Shown one piece after another: positions 27,601 to 33,510 of a stretch of 64,000 nt of DNA; position 1 is the stretch's first letter, and each line of letters opens with the position of its first letter. Source of the stretch: Deltaproteobacteria bacterium (GTDB lineage Bacteria; Desulfobacterota; Desulfarculia; Adiutricales; Adiutricaceae); assembly GCA_031273455.1 (NCBI GenBank), contig JAISRZ010000096.1, forward strand, positions 1 through 64,000, given 5' to 3'. The notes under the pieces were generated by a model, which saw only the letters and a program-made list of their open reading frames with translations, did not search any database and was not told where the DNA came from. A program made the translations under genes and the position numbers.

Positions 27601-28241
27601 TGGTCGTTCCGGGATAAGGTGTCTAGGCGGGCGAGCGCCAGATCAATATCGGTAAAGGGATTGCTAGTGACGGTGGAATTGAGCCGCTCGCTAGTTAAGA
27701 TCTCAAACTTTAGATGGAATTTAGTGTAAAGCTCCTCTTGCCACTGCTCCACTAAAGAGCCGGGGGTGACGATGAGGCAACGCTTGACCTCGCCCCGAAT
27801 CATCAGCTCTTTAATCAAAAGCCCGGTCATGATGGTTTTCCCGGCCCCCGGATCGTCGGCTAAGACAAACTTTAAAGGTCGCTTCGGTAGCATGTCCTGG
27901 TAAACGGCCATGATCTGATGGGGTAAAGGCTCAATGTCCGAGCTATAAACCGATAGATAGGGATCAAAGAGGTGGGCTAAACGAATCCGAAAACCTTCGG
28001 AGGCTAACTTAAACTGGTCAGGATCGGCGGCGAAGCTAAAGGGGAGCCCTTTAGCCACTATTTCCAAGGTTGTTTCGTCCTCGCGGGTGAGTAATCTAGT
28101 TCCTAAAGCTCCTTGGTCATTTTTGTAAATAACCTCCAGGCACCCCGGGCCTCGGGGGATGAGGCTGACCACGCTAACCGCGTCCTGGCCCCATAAGCCC
28201 TTAACCCGGCTTCCCACCTTGATATCATTTAGAATAGGCAT
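24699..28241 (-). CDS. SNF2-family helicase with C-terminal DUF3883-like domain
   Basis: An 1180-residue superfamily-2 ATPase. Motif I is LADDPGAGKTIMTGLL (many relatives have EVGLGKT), motif II CDEAHKMSA, motif III LLTATPHNG, motif V AAGEGINLQRA and motif VI QRFGRIHRIGQ. The C-terminal 120 residues (KFGYDIESK...RFLEVKGRVKGATTVTVT) resemble DUF3883, a PD-(D/E)XK-like module with Glu-x-Lys. This helicase type occurs with DUF499 ATPases and in DISARM-like loci, where it probably translocates on foreign DNA. The next gene downstream is the DUF499 ATPase. A decayed fragment of its own motif I region lies upstream, at 28.6-28.8 kb. Confidence 0.88.
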   Translation of the reverse strand: MPILNDIKVGSRVKGLWGQDAVSVVSLIPRGPGCLEVIYKNDQGALGTRLLTREDETTLEIVAKGLPFSFAADPDQFKLASEGFRIRLAHLFDPYLSVYSSDIEPLPHQIMAVYQDMLPKRPLKFVLADDPGAGKTIMTGLLIKELMIRGEVKRCLIVTPGSLVEQWQEELYTKFHLKFEILTSERLNSTVTSNPFTDIDLALARLDTLSRNDQLKDKLKASDWDLIVCDEAHKMSATFWGGEIKYTKRFHLGRLLSHITRNFLLLTATPHNGKESDFQLFLSLVDEDSFECSPRTNYQPVDVSNVMRRMVKEDLLRFDGTPLFPERLAYTVKYALAPGEAQLYEEVTEYVRAEFNRANRLTGDKKTAVGFALISLQRRLASSPEAIYQSLIRRRERLKSRLELEKNGLTLTVSIYDKYSARLEDDDDWPTGESEELEQRITDEASAAKTVKELEAEIATLGRLEELAKKVRHSGEDRKWNELVGLIERNRLIVKPNGERQKLIIFTEHRDTLNYLTEKIRDLLANDKAVVNIHGGLSREERRKVEWLFKQDKEAYILVATDAAGEGINLQRAHLMVNYDLPWNPNRLEQRFGRIHRIGQMEVCHLWNLVASETREGLVFGVLFAKLEVAREALGGKVFDVLGRLTFEDKSLKDLLIDAIRYNNDAEVRERIYQVVDTATDQTRILELLRREVLTEDVMNFRVLTEVKETMERVEAHKMQPHFIESFFLKAFKTLGGKIHPREKNRFEISHTPKAVRERDPMVRGGANILSSYERVCFDKNDRKIRDLPEAEFLCPGHPLLDAVVAAILEKSHDVLKQGSILVDPNDPGQEARILFFLESSIQDNLLTATGSQRVISRRVEYVELDAQKEAKSGGVAPYLNYRPPSKDEEALIRERLKGQSWLSTDIEDVALAYASQELIPAHLEEVKSRKKRIIEKTMVQVDRRLAHEIRYWYQEASELKLLEETGKVNAKINSKKAQKWANELEDRLNRRLSELKKESEISALPPILVGGALVAPLGLVQSLLGQTAQETPLEFGGLDRKAAEMAAMARVMAIEKSLGYFPTDVSAHKFGYDIESKVPLESRSGGSALRFLEVKGRVKGATTVTVTRTETLTALNKRADYILALVELDEDRQDVWYVKDPMLNGREFGRIIANLDLEVVSINLDIAKLKAMADQSFLA

Positions 28242-28284
28242 TCACTTCCACAAAACTTATTTTTAAAAAAGGCCAAAACAAAAA

Positions 28285-28560
28285 AACTAAGACCGCGAAA
28301 ACCATAGTTAATTTTCCCATTAACCGTTAGAGCCGCCCTTTTTAACTGGCGCGGCTCATAGCCCCCCAATGGAATAAAAAAGGCTTTTTGACCTGTCTAT
28401 TATCTCTAAAAACTATACTTTAACCGCTTATTTTCTGACTAAAGCGCTTTTTGTTTTCGAGTATTCAATTATATTATATTTTCTTCAGGACGACAAGACC
28501 CCGACCCAGCCCCCGGCGATAAAGATCGCGGCCACCGCCACGGCCAGAGTCTCAAGTGGC
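28285..28560 (-). pseudogene. decayed copy of the 3' end of the 148-residue membrane-protein gene and its flank
   Basis: Bases 28285-28560 resemble about 28816-29075. Shared segments include ATAGTTAATTTTCCC, TTAACCGCTTATTTTCTGAC, TAAAGCGC and AAGACCCCGA, with AAGATCGCGG inside the coding part. The right portion corresponds to the C-terminus of the gene at 28929-29375 and has no usable start. It is one half of a tandem duplication together with the helicase fragment that follows. Confidence 0.75.
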
Positions 28561-28626
28561 CAAGGGCGACTCATCTGGGGTTGGGGCCGATTGTCACGTG
28601 GTTAAAGGGGTCACTAGGGTTATAGG

Positions 28627-28822
28627 GAATTGAGCCGCTCGCAAGTTTCAGGGTCAAACTTTAGCTGGAATTTAAGGCCAAGCTCTTGGCCACCGCTAAA
28701 ACGAAAGGATCTAAGGGGGTGACGATTAGGCGTTGGTTAACCTCACCTTAGACCATCGGCTCTTTAAGCCCAAGCCCCGTATGGCGCGTCGCGTTAGCCT
28801 CGGGAGCGTCGGCTAGCTAAGG
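28627..28822 (-). pseudogene. decayed fragment of the SNF2 helicase gene
   Basis: Base-level similarity to 27676-27872 inside the intact helicase: GAATTGAGCCGCTCGC, TCAAACTTTAG, TGGAATTTA, GGGGGTGACGAT, CTCTTTAA, GGAGCGTCGGCTA versus GGATCGTCGGCTA. It covers the region encoding motif I and the residues after it, but carries many indels. It then passes directly into sequence matching the helicase upstream flank, so about 410 bp has been lost at the join. Confidence 0.8.
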
Positions 28823-28928
28823 CCGCGGAAATAATAGTTAATTTTCCCGAAAAACCGCCTAAAAGATCCCCCAGGGGAAAAATAATTTTTGGTCAAAAGA
28901 TTATTTCTAAAAACCTTATTTTAACCGC

Positions 28929-29375
28929 TTATTTTCTGACTAAAGCGCATTTTGTCTTCGATTGTTCAGTTATTTTGTATTTACGTAAGGAATTTAAGAC
29001 CCCGATCTCGCCGCCAGCCAAGGCGATTAAGATCGCGGAGGCGAACGCTGGGCCACCGCCTAAAGTCACCGCCGCCGGGACTAGGAGGGCTAAAGCGCCG
29101 ATGACCATGACCAAGCCGATGGAAGGCGCGGCCGCCCCGGAAACGGTCAAGACCAAGAACAGGGCGATGATAAGGCCCATGGCCCCGAGGGCCACGGCCC
29201 AAGCCACCTTTCCTATGACTTTAATCCTAACGACTTTCTTAGCTAGATCGCCTTCAATCTCAATGGTATCTTGTTCCTCTTTAATCGCCTTAAACAAATC
29301 GCTTTCTTTGGTAATCGTTACCTTACCCAATTCGCTTTCTTTGGTAAGCGTCGCCATATCGCGCTTTTTAGCCAC
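28929..29375 (-). CDS. small membrane protein of unknown function
   Basis: A 148-residue protein with a charged N-terminus that contains two near repeats (TLTKESELGKV and TITKESDLFKA). Two or three hydrophobic, Gly/Ala-rich segments follow (AWAVALGAMGLIIALFLVLTV; IGLVMVIGALALLVPAAVTLGG; AFASAILIALAGGEIGV). No family recognised. In the layout before duplication it sat directly upstream of the SNF2 helicase on the same strand, so it may have been part of that defence locus. A decayed copy of its 3' end lies at about 28.4-28.56 kb. Confidence 0.6.
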   Translation of the reverse strand: MAKKRDMATLTKESELGKVTITKESDLFKAIKEEQDTIEIEGDLAKKVVRIKVIGKVAWAVALGAMGLIIALFLVLTVSGAAAPSIGLVMVIGALALLVPAAVTLGGGPAFASAILIALAGGEIGVLNSLRKYKITEQSKTKCALVRK

Positions 29376-29571
29376 TCCTCGCCATTAAAAAAAACTGGCC
29401 GCTAATAAACGCGCTTAGAAGGGCCTTAAGACCCCAAGGCGTCTAAAAAATAAAGTCGCCAAATAAAGCTTTAGCGGGGCTCTGGCCGACCGCGCCGGAA
29501 GGCTTAAAGGCCAAAGCTTTCCGAAAATAGGGCGCCCCAGCCAAAAACTCGCGCTGTTTTTAAGGGGTTAT

Positions 29572-29877
29572 CTAGTTATTAAGCTGTAAGGCGGGCGGCT
29601 CACCCGTTAAGACTTCTTTTAGATCCGGAGGGATGGCCTCCTCGTCTAAGGTCAGGTTAGCCAAAGCCTGACGGAAGAGCTCGACTTGCTCCTCAAAGGG
29701 TTGGGATCGGTCTAAGATGAGCCAAGGCTCTTGTCTTAAAGAGCACTGACCGCTACGAAGCTTTAAACCAGCGTAAACCAGCTTCCCACTGGACACTTTG
29801 AGGCCTAATTTTTTGGAGAGTTTTTCCAGCTCGCTTAAAATGATCCGTTGTTTCTTCTCTTGGCCAGAAACCCGCAT
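29572..29877 (-). CDS. small conserved-looking protein coupled to fumarase beta
   Basis: I start at the ATG at 29877 (MRVSGQEKKQRIILSELEKL), which overlaps the stop of the upstream gene as TAATG; the ORF track begins seven residues earlier. The protein is about 101 residues: a basic helix, then KLGLKVSSGKLVYAGLKLRSGQCSLRQEPWLILDRSQPFEEQVELF. This short alpha/beta pattern resembles small uncharacterised proteins seen in deltaproteobacteria. It has no Cys cluster, membrane segment or catalytic motif I can name. Confidence 0.65.
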   Translation of the reverse strand: MRVSGQEKKQRIILSELEKLSKKLGLKVSSGKLVYAGLKLRSGQCSLRQEPWLILDRSQPFEEQVELFRQALANLTLDEEAIPPDLKEVLTGEPPALQLNN

Positions 29878-30449
29878 TATTTGACCTCCATCCGCCATTG
29901 GGCCGGGCCCGAGTCATATAGGTCGCCCCCAGCCAAGTCATTGATCACAATGGCCGGGAGGGCTTTCACGGTTAAACGCAACAAAGCCTCCGGGCCCAGT
30001 TCTGGCCAGGCGATGGTTTCCACCGCCGTCACGCAACCGCTATAAATGGCCCCCGCTCCCCCCACGGCGGCCAAATAAATGGCCCCGTATTTGAGCATGG
30101 CCGCCTTCACCTCTGGGCTCCGGCGGCCCTTGCCCACCATGACTTTAATCCCTTGGGCCAAAAGGGGCTCGGTTAAGTGATCCATCCGCCCACTAGTGGT
30201 GGGGCCAGCCGCGCCAATAATCTGCCCGGGCGGCGGCGGGGAAGGCCCCACATAGTAGATAATCTGTCCTTGGGGATCAAAGGGGAGTTTTTGGCCCGCT
30301 TTTATAAGATCCACCAACAGCCGGTGAGCTTGGTCCCGGGCCGCGTAGATCTGACCGTCAATTAGCGCTTCTTGGCCCGTGGCGAGACTTTTAAGCTTAT
30401 CCAGATCGACTGGGGCGGCTAACGTGGCTGGTGGTGGGGAAAGATCCAT
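29877..30449 (-). CDS. class I fumarase / Fe-S hydro-lyase beta subunit
   Basis: The C-terminal (beta) half of two-subunit fumarate or tartrate hydratases, which interconvert fumarate and malate with a labile 4Fe-4S cluster bound by the alpha subunit. Diagnostic blocks are QIIYYVGPSPPPPGQIIGAAGPTTSGRMD, VMVGKGRRSPEVKAAMLKYGAIYLAAVGGAGAI and AIVINDLAGGDLYD. I choose Met at 30449 (MDLSPPPATL), four bases after the hemerythrin stop; the track's longer start runs into that gene. The length of 190 residues is normal. No alpha subunit is present anywhere in the window, so its partner must be encoded elsewhere. Confidence 0.93.
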   Translation of the reverse strand: MDLSPPPATLAAPVDLDKLKSLATGQEALIDGQIYAARDQAHRLLVDLIKAGQKLPFDPQGQIIYYVGPSPPPPGQIIGAAGPTTSGRMDHLTEPLLAQGIKVMVGKGRRSPEVKAAMLKYGAIYLAAVGGAGAIYSGCVTAVETIAWPELGPEALLRLTVKALPAIVINDLAGGDLYDSGPAQWRMEVK

Positions 30450-30453
30450 AAAC

Positions 30454-30846
30454 CTAGCGCTGCTGCTTCTGGATGTAGTAGGTGGCGAACTCCTTGTCAT
30501 GGCGCATGATGTGGTCTCTTAGCCAACCAGTGACCATGGAGTTGATGGTGAGGATGCTGGCCGACTTGTTAGTGGCCTTGAAGTACTCTTCCAGCTGTTT
30601 TTTCAGCCCGCCGGAGAACTCCACATGGAGCTGCTTGTGAGGCTCGGCTTTGGGGTACTGGCTGGCCCGATGAAAGGCCTCCTCATCGAAAAAGTGCTTG
30701 GCCACGTAGTCCTTTAAGAACTTCAGGGTGGCTTCCACTTTGTCGGCCTTGGAGCGATCCAAGAGAAAATCGGCTTGACGGAACAACTCTTGGTGTTGCT
30801 CGTCAATCTTAGGAATACCTGTTTCCAGGGTCTTAGACCAAAGCAT
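30454..30846 (-). CDS. bacteriohemerythrin
   Basis: A di-iron O2-binding four-helix protein of 130 residues. The ligand set can be placed: His18, the H51FFDE55 pair, the H70KQLH74 pair, and H112IMRHD117. Such proteins store, deliver or sense O2 in microaerophiles and anaerobes. Here it could protect the O2-sensitive fumarase encoded four bases downstream. GGGAG seven bases before the ATG supports the start. An inverted repeat at 30875-30890 lies just upstream. Confidence 0.95.
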   Translation of the reverse strand: MLWSKTLETGIPKIDEQHQELFRQADFLLDRSKADKVEATLKFLKDYVAKHFFDEEAFHRASQYPKAEPHKQLHVEFSGGLKKQLEEYFKATNKSASILTINSMVTGWLRDHIMRHDKEFATYYIQKQQR

Positions 30847-31241
30847 ATCAACACTCCCTAGCTAGAACGCTAAAACGGTCTAACGACCGTCTGACCTAAC
30901 AAAAAACGTGATTAAAGGTCACAATCAAGGAGACCCCGGCTTATAGCTTTAACTTAATAAACCGGTCGTAAGGCTAAGCCTAGACGCGATAGAAAACAGC
31001 ATATTAATACCATTAACTAAACTAAAAAACAATCCTATTTTTGAATTTGAGCTTTTGTTCGGTTTGGCCCAGCGCCCAACTGACCCCTCTTCCCCACTAA
31101 AAATGGCGGCCAGGGGAAAGGCCTAAGGCCCTAGTTCTGGACCCTTTAAGAACCGTTCTTAAGTTTAGGGCTGGGCGGCCTTAAGCTAAGACCCTAAACC
31201 CTTTAACTTTCCTAGGGGGCGGCGGAGCCGCCCCTATAACC
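30847..31241. other. non-coding gap upstream of bacteriohemerythrin
   Basis: This gap carries the hemerythrin 5' flank, including the ACGGTC dyad. I see no ORF and no fumarase alpha-subunit remnant in it. Confidence 0.6.
30875..30890. promoter_or_regulatory. inverted repeat upstream of bacteriohemerythrin
   Basis: ACGGTCTAACGACCGT is a perfect 6-bp dyad with a 4-base loop. It is 29 bp before the hemerythrin ATG, in the position of an operator or a leader hairpin. The binding protein is unknown. Confidence 0.45.
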
Positions 31242-31937
31242 TTAGGATTTTTTGGTTTTTTTGGCCTTTTTAGGCTTAATAGTGGCCACCTTAACTAAAT
31301 AAGGGCTCTTTAAAAGATCCGCTGGGGCCACCGCTAGCTCCTCCCGGGGGAAGTTGGGAAACCGTTTTTCGATTAAGGCTTGGACCACTGGATGGCTTAA
31401 GTTATAGTCTTGAAACCGCTTTAACGGAACCAGCTCCAGCCCGGCCCCCCTTTGGTAGATCTTATAAACCAATTCTGAGCAATAGATATGGTCATCCGAC
31501 CAAAGGAACTGAAAGTCATAGGGTTTCCCTTGGATTTCCCGCCCTTTTTCTTTCATCTGGGCTAAAACCTCCGGGGTCAGAGCCGTCCGGTCCTTTAAGC
31601 GGGTGACTATGACGGGGATCTTACTCCGGTTAATAAACTCCTTAAGGGGCGTTAAGCTAGTGACCGCCACGGCCTCATAGACGTAAAACCCGTCCTGGCC
31701 CTTATAAACCACCCCGCAATGGGTGTACTCCGAGCCAGTGGCCAAGACTAAAGCTAAAGACTGACTGGTCTCTAGCCCCTCAAAGAGGATATCGCCCTCC
31801 TGAAACTCAAAGGCCAAGGCGTAAGGCGCCTGGCCTAACCCGAGCCAAGCTAAAGCTAGGGTTAAAGCTAGGGCCATGGCCCTGACCTTAGCCCAGCTTA
31901 AAGGAGAATTAGCCGACCAAATGGTCCCCTGGTTCAC
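31242..31937 (-). CDS. YiiX-like permuted papain-fold hydrolase, secreted
   Basis: Member of the YiiX/YebB group (permuted NlpC/P60-type cysteine peptidases or amidases). There is a signal peptide (ALALTLALAWLGLGQAPYALA), then EGDILFEG, the His motif YTHCGVVYKG and the Cys motif HIYCSELVYKIY. The size (231 residues) and order (His before Cys) fit the permuted family. It ends in a Lys-rich tail (KPKKAKKTKKS). It probably acts on cell-wall peptides or lipid amides in the periplasm. The start is GTG with a strong Shine-Dalgarno (AAGGAGG). No operon partner. Confidence 0.85.
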   Translation of the reverse strand: MNQGTIWSANSPLSWAKVRAMALALTLALAWLGLGQAPYALAFEFQEGDILFEGLETSQSLALVLATGSEYTHCGVVYKGQDGFYVYEAVAVTSLTPLKEFINRSKIPVIVTRLKDRTALTPEVLAQMKEKGREIQGKPYDFQFLWSDDHIYCSELVYKIYQRGAGLELVPLKRFQDYNLSHPVVQALIEKRFPNFPREELAVAPADLLKSPYLVKVATIKPKKAKKTKKS

Positions 31938-32260
31938 GCGAGCCTCCTTAATGACGAGAATAAGCGCCTTAAGTTAGCCGTCTTAAAGCGATTAAACCCG
32001 ATTATCCAAACTGGAAAAGCCATCAATTTTTCTGGCGCCGGGAGTAATTGGAACCCCCATTCCTCATCCATATCGCTATTTAACAACCAACGCGGGGAAA
32101 CGTAAACCCATTTTTACTAAGCCTTCCAGCTAACCCTTTAATAACTCTAGACATTCCGCCCGCGCCGCCTAGCTTGACTAGTCCCAAAGTTATTTAGACT
32201 TTCGGGGTAAACTTGGCCTTGGGGTTAACCTAAACCAATCCCCCGGGCTAAACTGGCCAT

Positions 32261-32316
32261 AAGGTTAAACTGGCCCCCCCAAGGTTAAACTGGTCCCAAG
32301 GGGCCAGTTTAACCTT
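32261..32316. repeat. direct repeats facing one shared inverted arm
   Basis: AAGGTTAAACTGGCCCC (32261-32277) and AAGGTTAAACTGGTCCC (32281-32297) are direct repeats. GGGGCCAGTTTAACCTT (32300-32316) is the exact complement of the first and has one mismatch to the second. Two mutually exclusive hairpins are therefore possible. Confidence 0.85.
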
Positions 32317-32476
32317 AACCCTATGTGTCTTAAACCCCTTAAGTCCGAGCCAGGGGCGCCTAGCCCCTTTTCCGAACGGTTTTTGGCCCCTTAAGCCAGG
32401 GGGCCTGGAGGTTAGGGGAATGCTTTCGGGGTCTTAAGGTTCTTACGGTCTTGGAGTCCGAAGGGCCCTATCAATA

Positions 32477-32546
32477 GTTGGCCCTAGGGTTGGCGCCAGG
32501 GTTGGCCCTAGGTTTGCCCCTAGGGTTGCCCCTAGGGTTGGCCCTG
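32477..32546. repeat. degenerate 13-15 bp tandem repeat
   Basis: Head-to-tail variants of GTTGGCCCTAGG occur (five or six), including a GGCGCCAGG variant. Non-coding. Confidence 0.75.
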
Positions 32547-33027
32547 TTGGTTGATCCGCTGGTTGATCTTAGGGGGAGGCTTTAAGTCTTCTTTTCTAAC
32601 TATGATAGGTCTTGGCGCGTTTAGTTAAGAGAAAATAGGCCAGAAAACCTCTGACTAGAGAGAGGGTCGCTTGGCTTCCCTTTAATTTTTCTTGATTTTT
32701 CGCCAAACAAGCGCTAAAATAATTTCATATTTAAGCTATTAATAAAACATTTATATTTCATAACATAATAAAGAATAGTTAAATATATTTAAATAAAATA
32801 ATTATTTAATGTCTTAATTACTATTTTATGACAATATATGGTTCAAAAAATAGTTATTTTCCTTTGGTTTAATTGATAAAATCTGATTAAAAAACCTTAA
32901 AACCTAAAAAATCGTTTACCTTTTTGGAGCGTTTTGGGTCAGAAAACCGCCTTCCAGAAGACCTAACGAGTCTGGCTTCTAGGCTACCTAGAGCCGATCG
33001 TTAAGACCCCCCCAAAGGAGAGCCATT

Positions 33028-33510
33028 TTGTCGGAAACACTGTGGGCGCCCTGGCGCTTGGACTACATTTTGGGGCCTAAAGACCAAGGCTGCTTTTTCT
33101 GTTTACCCAAAGACCATCTGGGGCCACTACCCGAGCGGTTGGTTCTGTATAGCGACCCTCTCTCCCTCGTCATCATGAACCTATACCCTTACAATAACGC
33201 TCACCTGATGGCCGCCCCTAGGCGCCATGTGGCCACCTTGGCCAAAGCCACGGAAGAGGAAAGAGTGGCCGTCATCAATCTAGCCGCCCGAGCCACCGAG
33301 ATCTTGGATCGGGCCATGTCCCCCCATGGCTATAATATGGGGATTAACCAGGGCTCCGTGGCCGGGGCTGGGTTAGAGGATCACTTACACTTCCATATCA
33401 CCCCGCGCTACTCGGGCGACACCAACTACATGACCGTTTTAGCCGAAACCAGGGTTATCCCTGAGCATATCCAGGCCACTTACGACCGTTTAGTCGGGTA
33501 TTTCAATTGA
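33028..33510 (+). CDS. HIT-family nucleotide hydrolase/phosphorylase
   Basis: A 160-residue HIT-domain protein of the Ap4A-phosphorylase-like branch. The N-terminal WAPWRLDYI and a CFFC pair (with later residues, a possible zinc site) are typical. The catalytic triad lies in GLEDHLHFHITPRY, and NAHLMAAPRRHV is the conserved strand. It probably degrades dinucleoside polyphosphates or adenylated intermediates. The start is TTG with AAAGGAGAG upstream. The stop overlaps the TTG start of mutS (TTGA), so it opens a three-gene coupled operon. Confidence 0.93.
   Translation: MSETLWAPWRLDYILGPKDQGCFFCLPKDHLGPLPERLVLYSDPLSLVIMNLYPYNNAHLMAAPRRHVATLAKATEEERVAVINLAARATEILDRAMSPHGYNMGINQGSVAGAGLEDHLHFHITPRYSGDTNYMTVLAETRVIPEHIQATYDRLVGYFN

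Larger units (their letters stand above)
31938..33027. other. long non-coding gap with repeats
   Basis: About 1.1 kb between divergent genes. It holds an inverted/direct repeat cluster (32261-32316), a GTTGGCCCTAGG minisatellite (32477-32546) and a strongly AT-rich block from about 32700 to 32900. The AT-rich block has no DnaA-box cluster, so I do not call an origin. No gene or recognised RNA. Confidence 0.6.

Noticed and set aside
30454-30500. Longer N-terminus of the fumarase beta subunit
   Set aside because: It would overlap hemerythrin by 47 bp with a non-family sequence; the ATG at 30449 gives the normal length.
32700-32900. Replication origin in the AT-rich block
   Set aside because: No DnaA-box cluster and no dnaA, dnaN, gyrB or parA neighbours; more likely a promoter region.
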